35,079 nt of DNA from NCBI RefSeq assembly GCF_002287065.1, contig NZ_NSJZ01000019.1, positions 1 to 35,079 on the forward strand. The letters run 5' to 3'. This stretch comes from Paracoccus salipaludis. Lineage in GTDB: Bacteria; Pseudomonadota; Alphaproteobacteria; Rhodobacterales; Rhodobacteraceae. The position numbers were made by a program, and so were the translations under genes. Below are positions 8,375 to 16,580 of the stretch, one piece after another (the first letter of the stretch is position 1; every line of letters starts with the position of its first letter). The notes under the pieces were generated by a model. It was not told where the DNA came from. It did no database searches and saw nothing but the letters and a program-made list of their open reading frames with translations.

Positions 8375-9549
8375 TTCGCCCGGATTTCAAGAACCGGCAG
8401 ACTGCTCAGCCCCCGTGTCATGTTGTTGATCTGGCGCTGCCCCTCGCCGACGCGGAAGCTGCGCACGCGCCGGGCGCAGGCCGACAGGATCGCCAGCGCC
8501 TCGATCCGGGCCAGGCCTTGGCCGGCGCAGGTGTGGATGCCATAGCCGAAGGCCAGGTGGTCCGCCGGATCGCGGTCGATCCGGTAGGTATCCGGGTCGT
8601 CGTAATGGCGGGGATCACGGTTCCCGGCCGCGAACAGCACCGCAGCCTGTGCCCCGGCGGGGATCAGGGTTCCCTCGACCTCGATGTCGGACTTCACATG
8701 GCGGCCGAACAGGTTGACCGGCGGCTCATAGCGCAGGGTTTCGTTGAAGGCGGACCGGACCAGCGACGGATCGGCGGCGAGCCTGGCATACTGGTCGGGG
8801 AAGGCCGCGAAATGGGCGATGGCGTTGCCGATCGAGGTGATCGTGGTGTCCATGCCCGCCGCGACATACTGGTGGATGATCGCGCCGCAGCTTTCGGGCG
8901 CGATCTCGCCCCGCTTGGCGGATTCGAAGATGCCGTGGCCCAGGCTTCCCTCGACCAGGTCCTCCTGCCGGACGGTCTTGCACCATTGGAACAGCTCGCC
9001 CGCGACGGGGAAGTTCTCGACGGACCGCTGGTTCATCGGGCCAAGCACGTTGAAGGCGGCCTCGCCCCACCGCAGGATGTTCTCGCGCGCGACGCCCTGC
9101 ACGCCGATCATGTCCGACACGACCTGCAGCGGGAAGGCGCGGGCCAGATCGCCGATGGCGTCGAAGGACCCGCGCGCAACCAGGTCGTCGACCAGCCGGT
9201 CGGCCTTCGATCCGATGTCGTCCTCGATGCTTTTCAGCGCGCGCGGCGTCAGCGGGGCAAGCAGGGTCTTGCGAAGCTGGCGATGGTCGGGCGCATCGGT
9301 CGCAAGGCTGGTGCCTGCAAGCGCCCGGTTCATGTCGTCGTTGAAGGCGACCCTTTGCGAGGAAAAGACGCTGCTGTTTTCCAGCGCGTCGCGGATGGTC
9401 CGATAGCGCGTCAGTGCCCACAGGTCGTTCCGGGGCAGATAGACGACCGCGCCTTCCTCGCGCAGCGCCGCGTAATGCGGATAGGGGTCCTGCAGCACCT
9501 CGTCCGAGAAGATGTCGATGCTGGATGTCGCGATCTCTGTGGTTGTCAT
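8371..9549 (-). CDS. Cytochrome P450, CYP199A-like (para-substituted benzoate oxidation)
   Basis: 392 residues with every hallmark: I-helix AGMDTT (231-236), ExxR at E270-R273 and the heme loop FGYGIHTCAGQ with the proximal thiolate C341. Segments such as GSFDAIGDLARAFPLQVV, FNVLGPMNQ and NNMTRGLSSLPV match what I know of CYP199A enzymes, which O-demethylate or hydroxylate 4-substituted benzoates (for example 4-methoxybenzoate to 4-hydroxybenzoate). Substrate assignment is inference from family resemblance and the benzoate context. The start at 9549 is set by GGAGGT six bases upstream. It is the first gene of a minus-strand cluster with two ferredoxins and a reductase. Another aromatic acid substrate is possible. 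Confidence 0.9.
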   Translation of the reverse strand: MTTTEIATSSIDIFSDEVLQDPYPHYAALREEGAVVYLPRNDLWALTRYRTIRDALENSSVFSSQRVAFNDDMNRALAGTSLATDAPDHRQLRKTLLAPLTPRALKSIEDDIGSKADRLVDDLVARGSFDAIGDLARAFPLQVVSDMIGVQGVARENILRWGEAAFNVLGPMNQRSVENFPVAGELFQWCKTVRQEDLVEGSLGHGIFESAKRGEIAPESCGAIIHQYVAAGMDTTITSIGNAIAHFAAFPDQYARLAADPSLVRSAFNETLRYEPPVNLFGRHVKSDIEVEGTLIPAGAQAAVLFAAGNRDPRHYDDPDTYRIDRDPADHLAFGYGIHTCAGQGLARIEALAILSACARRVRSFRVGEGQRQINNMTRGLSSLPVLEIRAK

Positions 9550-9604
9550 GGTTTACCTCCCTTGTTGAAGCGGACCGATCTCCTCCCGGTCCCTCGGGTA
9601 TGCA

Positions 9605-9985
9605 TCAGGCTCTGGTTCCGCCTTGCGGGGCCGCCGGGACCAGCCGGTTCCCTTGTCCGCGACCGGGATCGACGGCGCGCCGCCCTCCGGCCGGGACTGC
9701 GTCAGGTCCTCGCCCGCGACGGGCGGGCCGGAACAGGTCTTGGGTGCGCGCGTGACGATCACGTGCCGCGGCGACCGGCCGCGCCGCCCGCGGCAGGCGG
9801 ACCATGCGGGACTGGACCGCGAGCCCGTCGACGTGATCCGAAGGGTGAGGGGTCGGAAAGACGGCATCGATCCGGCCCGCGGGCACGCCCCTCCCGGTCA
9901 GGCCCATCGTGGCCGCGCGCCCCGCATCGAAGATCGGGTTCGGACCGCCGGCAAGCGCGATCCCGGTCACGAGCCGACAAGATGC
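9605..9985 (-). pseudogene. MBL-fold hydrolase remnant
   Basis: Minus-strand reading shows GGPNPIFDAGRAATMGLTGR, then IDAVFPTPHPSDHVDGL, which resembles the metal-binding region of RNase Z/arylsulfatase-type MBL hydrolases (family THxHxDHxxGL). The first two histidines have become P-H-P, and the frame loses similarity soon after. There is no proper start or full-length domain. It occupies the gap between the P450 and the MFS gene and looks like a gene in decay. It does not belong to the same subfamily as the intact MBL gene at 14709-15644. Confidence 0.5.
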
Positions 9986-9990
9986 ACGGT

Positions 9991-11178
9991 TCAAGGAGAT
10001 ACTTCGCTTTCTGCTGAAATTGTCGGGATGCCCCCCGTCACGATCCGGCGGGTCTGGTTGAAGCAGATCAGCTGGACGATCACGAACAGGATGGCTGCAT
10101 ATCCGATGGCCTCGAAGCCAATGAACTGGACCAGCGTGCCGCCCAGGAACGGCGCGCAGGCCGAGCCGACCATCAGCATGGCGGGGGTGCCCGCCACGGC
10201 GCGGCCCGTCGGGTCCAGCCGGGCCAGCAGGCCAAAGGCGAAGGTGTGCACGAAGATGATCGTGAACCCCATCAGCGCACCCGCCGCCGTATAGAGCAGA
10301 TGGTTCGTCGTGGTCATCGCGATCAGCGCGAACACCGCCTGGAAGACCGGAACGACCGAGATCACCGTGGTGGCCGCGACCTTCCGCTCCAGCAGCGCCG
10401 CGATCGGGGCCGGCAACAGCGTGACGACGCCATAGACCACCAGCGACACGGTCACCATGTCCAGCGTGAAGCCGCGATGCTCTCCGACGCGCTCGAAGAA
10501 ACTGAGCGTCATGGCCTGGGTCATGCACATCAGCGCAATGGCCACGATCGAGAACCACACGGCCGGGCCAAGCGGCGGCACGCGGCGGCCGGTGTCCCGG
10601 CCCACGTCGTCGCTGGCGATGTGCCGCGTGACCTTGGGGAAGAACATCAGGCCGACAAGGGTCGCGGCCCCCATGAGAATGGCGAACAGGACGAACAGGA
10701 CCGGCCCGCCATGCGCGGCGATGAGGCCGGGCGCCGCGCCCAGGAACAGGATGCCGAAGATCCCGATGGCAAGACCCGCCAGCGCGAAGGTGCGGTGCGG
10801 GTTCGCCGCATGGCCGATCGTGCCATGGGTGGAGCTGAGCGCGACCCCTGCGGCCACGCCGCCGACCAGATGCAGGACCGCCAGCACCTCGAAGGCGGCG
10901 CTGCGCGAGGCCAGGATGAAGGCCGCGCAGGACGTGGCGAAGCCCAGGACCGCCGCGAGTTTCGGATTGATCCGGTTGAAGCGCGGCGCCAGGACCATGC
11001 TGGCCAGCGACGCGCCCAGAAGGAACAGCGTCGCCAGCCCCCCTGCCTGCTGCGGCGCGAACCGGTATTGCGAGATCAGCGTTCCCACCCAGACGGGCAG
11101 GGCCACGAGGTCCAGCATCCCCGCGACATGCGCCACCATCAGCGCAACGATGCCGCGTTTCGATTCCGTGGTGATCAT
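9991..11178 (-). CDS. MFS transporter (12 TM)
   Basis: 395 residues, very hydrophobic, with about twelve predicted transmembrane helices and an MFS layout: an N-terminal six-helix half, a central cytoplasmic loop (FFPKVTRHIASDDVGRD) and a second half. The start at 11178 follows an unusually strong GGAGGAGGA. Substrate cannot be read from sequence; the location between the P450 cluster and an aromatic-acid symporter suggests import or export of an aromatic compound. A decayed copy of its first ~50 codons plus leader lies at 12790-12951, so the locus once contained two copies. Confidence 0.85.
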   Translation of the reverse strand: MITTESKRGIVALMVAHVAGMLDLVALPVWVGTLISQYRFAPQQAGGLATLFLLGASLASMVLAPRFNRINPKLAAVLGFATSCAAFILASRSAAFEVLAVLHLVGGVAAGVALSSTHGTIGHAANPHRTFALAGLAIGIFGILFLGAAPGLIAAHGGPVLFVLFAILMGAATLVGLMFFPKVTRHIASDDVGRDTGRRVPPLGPAVWFSIVAIALMCMTQAMTLSFFERVGEHRGFTLDMVTVSLVVYGVVTLLPAPIAALLERKVAATTVISVVPVFQAVFALIAMTTTNHLLYTAAGALMGFTIIFVHTFAFGLLARLDPTGRAVAGTPAMLMVGSACAPFLGGTLVQFIGFEAIGYAAILFVIVQLICFNQTRRIVTGGIPTISAESEVSP

Positions 11179-11271
11179 GCGTCCTCCTCCTCAAGGATTC
11201 CGGCAGCCCGGATGTTCTTGTCTGCGGCGGTGCGTGCTTCCTCCCAGCCGCTCACCGCCCTACCCCTGGCG

Positions 11272-11289
11272 CGGAAGCCCTAGCTTCCG
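11272..11289. repeat. Short hairpin between the two MFS genes
   Basis: CGGAAG-CCCTAG-CTTCCG forms a 6-bp stem with a 6-base loop in the gap between the AAHS stop (11357) and the next MFS start (11178). No T-run follows on the minus strand. A weak terminator or pause signal is possible. Confidence 0.3.
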
Positions 11290-11356
11290 GGAAGACTGCG
11301 GCCGGGGCGGCATCGATGCGGCGCCCTTGGAGCGACCGGCTCGTGAAGGGCGAAGG

Positions 11357-12700
11357 TCATGATGCCTCCTCAAGGGACAGCGGGGACTTCGCCGGATCGG
11401 GCTTGCCTTTCAGGGGCACGAACCAGAAGGCGAGCGCCGCGAGCAGGCCGGGCAGGCCGAACCACAGGAAGTTTGCGGAAATCGGCAGGTTCATGGTCAG
11501 CAGGACGCCGCCGAAGATGGGCCCGAAGATCGCGCCGATCCGGCCGACCGCCGAGGCGAGCCCGATCGCGGTCGAGCGCATGAACGGCGGGTAATACTGC
11601 GCGACAAAGGCGTAGGAGAGGTTCTGCGCGCCATTGGCGGTGGCGCCGGTCACGGCGATCAGCGCGAGCAGGAGCACCAGTCCGCTGCCGAAGCCCAGCA
11701 GCCCCAGAGAGATGGCGGCGCCGACATACATGGGCACGAGCACCCTTTTCACGCCCAGCCTGTCGGCAAGCCGTCCGAAGAACAGCGTGCCGACGATGGC
11801 GCCGATGTTCTGCCAGATGGGAAAGTTGAGGCTGGACCCGAGATCGTAGCCCGACCTCACCATCAGCTGCGGCAGCCAGACGGTGAGGCCGTTGAGCATG
11901 AGCAGGCACATGAAGAACGCGATCCAGATCATGACGGTGCCCAGGGCACGGCCTTCGGTGAAAAGCGCCTGGATGGGCGCGCGCTGCTCCTTGGCCTCAG
12001 GGGCAGGGAAGGACACCTCGGCGGCGGCGACAGGCCGGCCGGCAAGGTCGCCAAGGACGCGCAGGGCGGCGTCCGGCCCGCGGCGTCGGACAAGCACCGA
12101 CGGAGAGTCCGGGAAGTAGCGGCCCATGAACGGGACGAAGAAGAGCGGGATCGCGGCGAGCCAGTAGACCGCCTGCCAGCCGAGCCGGGGGATCAGCGCC
12201 ATGGCGACGAGGGCCGCGACGATGCCGCCCACGTGGAAGAAGCTCATGACGATCGCGACGTAGCTGTTGGCCCGGCCCTTCGGCGCGTAATCGGTCAGCG
12301 TGGCGATGACGGTGGGCAGGATGCCGCCGATCCCCAGGCCGGCGAGAAACCGGAAGACCGAGAACACCGTCGGCGACGGGGCGAAGCCGCACAGGGCCGT
12401 GGACGCGCTGAACAGCACGACGGCGGTCAGCAGGATGCGCTTGCGGCCGAACCGGTCCGCAAGCACGCCGAACCCGACTGCCCCGAGCATCATTCCGAAG
12501 AAGCCGTACGAGCCGATGGCGCCCGCCTCGACGGGCGTGATGCCCCATTGCTTGATCAGCACGGGAAGCACGGCCCCATAGACGACCAGGTCGTACATGT
12601 CGAAGGTGATGATGAAGCAGGTCCAGAACAGCATCCAGAAGTGGAACCGCGAGAAGGATCGCTGCTCGATGAACTCACGGACGGTGGCGGTGCCGGTCAT
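11357..12700 (-). CDS. Aromatic acid:H+ symporter (AAHS family MFS)
   Basis: 447 residues. TM1 carries FDMYDLVVYGAVLPVLI, the paired acidic motif of PcaK/BenK-type carriers, and the loop 2-3 motif GVLADRFGRKR is intact. The C-terminal half has PPFMRSTAIGLASAVGRIGA, also typical of AAHS. It imports aromatic acids such as benzoate or hydroxybenzoates by proton symport across the inner membrane. I prefer the ATG at 12700 over 12706 because AGGA lies six bases before 12700 but directly abuts 12706. Its gene is in line with the P450 and hydrolase operons rather than with benK (32393), so it may import a different substrate. Confidence 0.9.
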   Translation of the reverse strand: MTGTATVREFIEQRSFSRFHFWMLFWTCFIITFDMYDLVVYGAVLPVLIKQWGITPVEAGAIGSYGFFGMMLGAVGFGVLADRFGRKRILLTAVVLFSASTALCGFAPSPTVFSVFRFLAGLGIGGILPTVIATLTDYAPKGRANSYVAIVMSFFHVGGIVAALVAMALIPRLGWQAVYWLAAIPLFFVPFMGRYFPDSPSVLVRRRGPDAALRVLGDLAGRPVAAAEVSFPAPEAKEQRAPIQALFTEGRALGTVMIWIAFFMCLLMLNGLTVWLPQLMVRSGYDLGSSLNFPIWQNIGAIVGTLFFGRLADRLGVKRVLVPMYVGAAISLGLLGFGSGLVLLLALIAVTGATANGAQNLSYAFVAQYYPPFMRSTAIGLASAVGRIGAIFGPIFGGVLLTMNLPISANFLWFGLPGLLAALAFWFVPLKGKPDPAKSPLSLEEAS

Positions 12701-12789
12701 GCGCATTCCTCGGATGAAGGGGAAAATGGCAGGCGGGGTCCCGGACCCTCGGCGGGCAAGGCGCCCGGGAACCCGACTGTCCCGGAGCA

Positions 12790-12951
12790 GGCGCCGCGCC
12801 CTGCCGGCGCGGACAAGCGCGGAGGTGAGGCACTCCGTATTGCAAAGGTTGGCCTGCCGACCCGCAGGGACCGGGCCACGGGGTCCGGCCTCGCCGCGAC
12901 ATGCGCCACCACCGGGGCCACGACGCCCCGCTTCGATTCAGTCCTTGTCAT
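12790..12951 (-). pseudogene. Decayed duplicate of the 5' end of the MFS gene
   Basis: From ATG 12951 the frame reads MTRTESKRGVVAPVVAHVAA, matching MITTESKRGIVALMVAHVAG of the intact MFS gene at 11178. The nucleotide match continues for about 150 bases, including the region around GCAATACGG (GCAATACCGG in the intact gene), and the leaders are alike (GGAGGAGGAC before the ATG in both). After that the similarity ends, helix-breaking residues replace the membrane segments, and the sequence runs into the AAHS leader. A truncated duplicate, non-functional. Confidence 0.75.
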
Positions 12952-13029
12952 GCGGTGTCCTCCTCCAGAACGCCTGACATTGCGATGTCGGGTCGCGGCC
13001 CTTCCCCTGCCCCGCCCTTCAGCCCGCCC

Positions 13030-14709
13030 CTACCCGGCCTTCGCGAAGGGCAGGACGAGACGCGAGGGATGCTCGGCATCCCGATAGATCGTGTGCGTCA
13101 CCGGGCGGCCCACCGGCAGGTGGAAGGCGTCGGGCGGCAGCAGCGAATTGTGTTCGTCCACCAGCGGCTCGTTGCACATCAGCTCGACCACAAGCCTGTG
13201 TCCGGGGCGGAAGTCGTTGGCGAAGGGATAGACCCGGACCACGTATTCGTTGATGACCCCCGGCTCGACCGGCACGCTTCGGGTATGGGGGTGATAGGGC
13301 TCGCCTTCGGTCGTGCGGTCGTCCAGTTCGCGGTGCGAGGCCTTCAGGAAGCCGGTCGTGACCAGTTGCCGCTTGCCCGAGGGCGCCTCGTCCCAGAACC
13401 GCAGGATGAGGTTGGTGTCGGGCTGGTCGATGGCAACGAACAGATGCGCGGCGCCCGTGCCGTGGACGGACGTGAGCTTTTCGAAGGGATCGGTGCACCA
13501 GGTCAGCTTTTCCACCTTGTCGGTGATGGTCAGCGGGGCCTGGTAGAAGCCCTCGGGATGGGCCACGTCGGCGCCGTAGGGTTCCGGCTCGAAGGCCAGC
13601 TTGCCGCGGGCGCGCAGGTAGACGGGACGGTATTCGACATCCTTCACCGGCCACTTGCTGCCGGTGGCCCAGTGCCGCGTCCCCTCGACATGGACCTTGA
13701 CGGCGGGCTCGTCCATGATGCCGTTGTCGATCCCCTTCAACCAGTAGTCGTACCAGCGGAACATGGTGTCGTGCTCGTCCACCCAGGGGCGGGTCTGCAT
13801 CGGCGGATAGGGTCCGATTTCCAGCTTCTTGGGGCAGTTCAGGACATTGAACAGCTCGATCGTGCCATCGACCGTCCAGCCGCGGCCCTGGTTGATCTGC
13901 AGATAGACCGGGATGTCGATGTTGCGGGCCAGGTTGATGGGGTTCTGTTCCTCGTACCACGGGCCGTCGACTTCGTTCGTGATGATGTCGAACCAGCTTT
14001 CGTGGTGGATCGGATAGTTCAGGACGTGGACGAGGTTCGGCCAGGCCGCCACGTCGGGATCGGCCAGGCGCTCCGCGACGCGCTGCCGGACCTCCTCCTC
14101 GGAAAAGGCCTCCAGCATCCGCGACTTGTGCCGGTGGGTGAAGGCCCAGCCGGAATCGCCGCCACGACCCTCGCGCGCCGCGCGCGGCATGAACCACATG
14201 ATGCCGCCGTGATAGGTCGTCTCGTAGAAGTCGAAGTGACCGCCGCTGACGAAGATCGCCTTGAGGCTGGGCGGGCGCTCGGCCGCGGCAAAGACCTGCA
14301 TCGAGCCGAAATACGAGATCCCGATCATGCCGACGGTGCCGTTGCACCAGGGCTGCGCGGCCACCCATTCGATGAAGTCGTAGGCGTCCTGTCCCAGCGG
14401 CACGCCACCGGCATTGTAATTGCCGATATGCTCGCCTTCCGATCCGCCCGATCCGCGCACGTCGCCGATCACGTGGACATAGCCTTCCTTGACCACACGC
14501 GCGATGTCGCCCGCCTCGATGCAGCCGTCCCACAGCGGCGAGGGACGCTTCTGCGGCGGAATGGTCAGCGCGAGCGCCTGAAGTTCCTTGCCATAGGGGC
14601 TGAGCGCGACTAGGGCCGGGCGGGGTTCGTCACCGGGGGCGTGATAGGCGTCGGCCGCAAGATGGACGCCGTCGCGCATGGGCACGCGCAAGTCTTTGAG
14701 GATCTTCAT
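13030..14709 (-). CDS. CocE/NonD-family alpha/beta hydrolase
   Basis: 559 residues. An N-terminal alpha/beta-hydrolase domain has PMRDGVHLAADAY (10-22), the DVRGSGGSEG loop (83-92) and the nucleophile motif GISYFG (S132). A C-terminal jelly-roll domain of X-Pro-dipeptidyl-peptidase type follows from about 340 (HLFVAIDQPDTNLILRFWDE). The family hydrolyses esters and amides, for example cocaine esterase releasing benzoate. The ATG at 14709 overlaps the preceding stop (TGATG), so this is the last gene of a coupled operon. No signal peptide is seen, so it is likely cytoplasmic. The substrate is unknown; ester cleavage releasing an aromatic acid would fit the surroundings. Confidence 0.85.
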   Translation of the reverse strand: MKILKDLRVPMRDGVHLAADAYHAPGDEPRPALVALSPYGKELQALALTIPPQKRPSPLWDGCIEAGDIARVVKEGYVHVIGDVRGSGGSEGEHIGNYNAGGVPLGQDAYDFIEWVAAQPWCNGTVGMIGISYFGSMQVFAAAERPPSLKAIFVSGGHFDFYETTYHGGIMWFMPRAAREGRGGDSGWAFTHRHKSRMLEAFSEEEVRQRVAERLADPDVAAWPNLVHVLNYPIHHESWFDIITNEVDGPWYEEQNPINLARNIDIPVYLQINQGRGWTVDGTIELFNVLNCPKKLEIGPYPPMQTRPWVDEHDTMFRWYDYWLKGIDNGIMDEPAVKVHVEGTRHWATGSKWPVKDVEYRPVYLRARGKLAFEPEPYGADVAHPEGFYQAPLTITDKVEKLTWCTDPFEKLTSVHGTGAAHLFVAIDQPDTNLILRFWDEAPSGKRQLVTTGFLKASHRELDDRTTEGEPYHPHTRSVPVEPGVINEYVVRVYPFANDFRPGHRLVVELMCNEPLVDEHNSLLPPDAFHLPVGRPVTHTIYRDAEHPSRLVLPFAKAG

Positions 14710-15644
14710 CAAGACCGGTAACCCTTGTTGAAATAGCCGTGCATGGTGGTGAAGAAGGGCGAGGGCTCCAGCGTCGGGTCACCGTCGTACTTCAGGTAGT
14801 CGGCGATGCAGCAGAACGGGGAATGCAGCCGTTCCTCGACGCCGGGTCCGTCAATGCCGACCTTGTAGGTGGCGTTGCGCACCTTGGCCTCGATGTCGAT
14901 GCTTTCCTGGATCTTCGCCGCAGCCCGGTCGCGGTCCAGTTCGACGCCCTCGGACTCCGCGCCCTGGCTGCGGTAGGGGTGGCCCAGGAACAGGCGGTTC
15001 GGCCTGACATGGTCGCGCAGGCGCAAAAGGCTGTCACGATAGGCATCCGGATCGGCATAGCTGGGAAAGCCGTTGGCGGCGCCGTGGATCTGGACGGAAT
15101 CGCCCGCGAAGACGTCGCCCTGCCCCACGATCTCATAGGCGACCGATCCGGCCGAGTGGCCCGGCACGGAATGGACGCGGACCGTCACGTCGGGACCCAG
15201 CGACAGCTCGTCGCCGTGGCGCACCACGACATGGGGCTCCATCTCGCCCGAGATCGCGGCCAGGCAGGCGGCGGCGATCTTCGATTCCCCGTCCGTGTCC
15301 CTGATGTAGCGGCCGCGTGCTTCCAGGTATTCCTCGACATGCGCCCGGCGCGAGCGGAGGAACGGCACGTCGGCCTCGTGGATGACGACCTTGGCCTTGC
15401 GGCCGGTCATCTCCCACAGGGCATGGGCGCCGCCGACATGGTCGATATGGCCGTGGGTCAGCAGGATCCAGCGAAGATCCTCGACGCGCCGGCCCAGTTC
15501 GCGCAGCCCCGGCGCGATCCCGATCGAGGGCGAACTGGCGATGCCGGTATCCACGATCGCCGGTTCGCTTCCATCGATATAGAAACTGTAAAGCCCGAAC
15601 CGACCCCATTGCGAGAACAGCGTGTGGATGCCGACGCCGCTCAT
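14709..15644 (-). CDS. MBL-fold metallo-hydrolase
   Basis: 311 residues with the dinuclear metal motif THGHIDHVGG (H64, H66, D68, H69), a third-ligand histidine in VPGHSAGS, the bridging aspartate in FAGDSVQIHG and a late histidine in LFLGHPYRS. It is a glyoxalase II/lactonase-like member of the metallo-beta-lactamase fold, hydrolysing an ester, thioester or lactone. The ATG at 15644 overlaps the upstream esterase stop (ATGA) and its own stop overlaps the CocE start, so it sits in the middle of a translationally coupled chain. The ~90-residue C-terminal region (from DRDRAAAKI) is longer than in simple lactonases. Confidence 0.88.
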   Translation of the reverse strand: MSGVGIHTLFSQWGRFGLYSFYIDGSEPAIVDTGIASSPSIGIAPGLRELGRRVEDLRWILLTHGHIDHVGGAHALWEMTGRKAKVVIHEADVPFLRSRRAHVEEYLEARGRYIRDTDGESKIAAACLAAISGEMEPHVVVRHGDELSLGPDVTVRVHSVPGHSAGSVAYEIVGQGDVFAGDSVQIHGAANGFPSYADPDAYRDSLLRLRDHVRPNRLFLGHPYRSQGAESEGVELDRDRAAAKIQESIDIEAKVRNATYKVGIDGPGVEERLHSPFCCIADYLKYDGDPTLEPSPFFTTMHGYFNKGYRS

Positions 15645-16579
15645 CCCCGGCCCCGCAGGAAATCGGCCGTTTCGGCAAAGACGCCGTGGAACTCGGGCAG
15701 CCACGAGAAATGCTGGACGAAGCCGTGCCCGGCGCCTTCGTAGCGGCGGACGGTCGCCGGCACCCCGGCCTCGGCCAGCTGCCGGCCATACGCCTCGCCC
15801 TCGTCGCGCAGCGGGTCGTATTCCGCCGTGACGATCAGCGCGGGGGGAAGGCCGGACAGGTCCTGCCGCCTGATGGGCGAAACGCGCGGGTCGGCGGGGT
15901 CGGCGCCGCTGTCCGTGTAGAAGGCGTTGAAGGGCTTCAGCAGCGCCGTTTCCAGCCCATAGCCCTGCGCGTTGGTTTTCAGCGACTCGTAGCGGTCGGC
16001 ATCGAAGTCGAGGTCGAGCGAGGGGTAGTACAGCACCTGATGGGTGATGGCATCCAGGCCGTCGTCCTGCGCCATGGCCGCCACCGCCGCCGCGAAGTTG
16101 GCGCCCGAACTGTCGCCCGCAACGGCCAGCACCTGCCCGTCCCAGCCGATCCCCCTGCCGGGTTCCCGGCCATGCCCGGCGATCCAGCGCACCACGGCGT
16201 AGCAGTCGTCCAGCCCCGCCGGGAAGGCATGTTCCGGCGCGCGGCGATAGCCCACCGAGACGACGGTGCAGCCGGTGGCGTTGGCCAGTTCGCGCGCCAC
16301 GTGGTCGTGGGTGTTCAGGCTGCCCAGGAAGAAGGCCCCGCCGTGGAAATAGACCAGGACCGGGTGGGTCTCGGCGCCGGAGGGCGTGTAGACGCGCACC
16401 GGCACCTCGCCCGCCGTGGTCGGCAGGGTCAGGTCCGCGACCGTATGGACGGGCAGGCGCTTTTCCGGCGCGGGGACGTGGCTTTCCTCGCCCGCGCGCA
16501 TGGCCTCGGGGTTGAGCGGGCCGGGCGGGGGCGCCGGCATGTCGGCCAGGAACCTGGCGATGGTGGGATGGAGGGGCAT
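15641..16579 (-). CDS. HSL-type alpha/beta hydrolase (esterase)
   Basis: 312 residues of the hormone-sensitive-lipase (family IV) type: oxyanion motif HGGAFFLGS (79-87), nucleophile motif GDSSGAN (S157), an acid in EYDPLRDEG and the catalytic histidine in GAGHGFVQHF. These are cytoplasmic carboxylesterases for short acyl or aryl esters. The start lies one base after the flavin monooxygenase stop (TGA-C-ATG). Together with the MBL and CocE genes it gives three hydrolases from three folds in one operon, suggesting a substrate with more than one ester or lactone bond, or sequential intermediates. Confidence 0.9.
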   Translation of the reverse strand: MPLHPTIARFLADMPAPPPGPLNPEAMRAGEESHVPAPEKRLPVHTVADLTLPTTAGEVPVRVYTPSGAETHPVLVYFHGGAFFLGSLNTHDHVARELANATGCTVVSVGYRRAPEHAFPAGLDDCYAVVRWIAGHGREPGRGIGWDGQVLAVAGDSSGANFAAAVAAMAQDDGLDAITHQVLYYPSLDLDFDADRYESLKTNAQGYGLETALLKPFNAFYTDSGADPADPRVSPIRRQDLSGLPPALIVTAEYDPLRDEGEAYGRQLAEAGVPATVRRYEGAGHGFVQHFSWLPEFHGVFAETADFLRGRG

Positions 16580-16580
16580 G

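Noticed and set aside
8350..10017. Plus-strand open frame opposite the P450
   Set aside because: The P450 on the minus strand is unmistakable (AGMDTT, ExxR, heme Cys loop).
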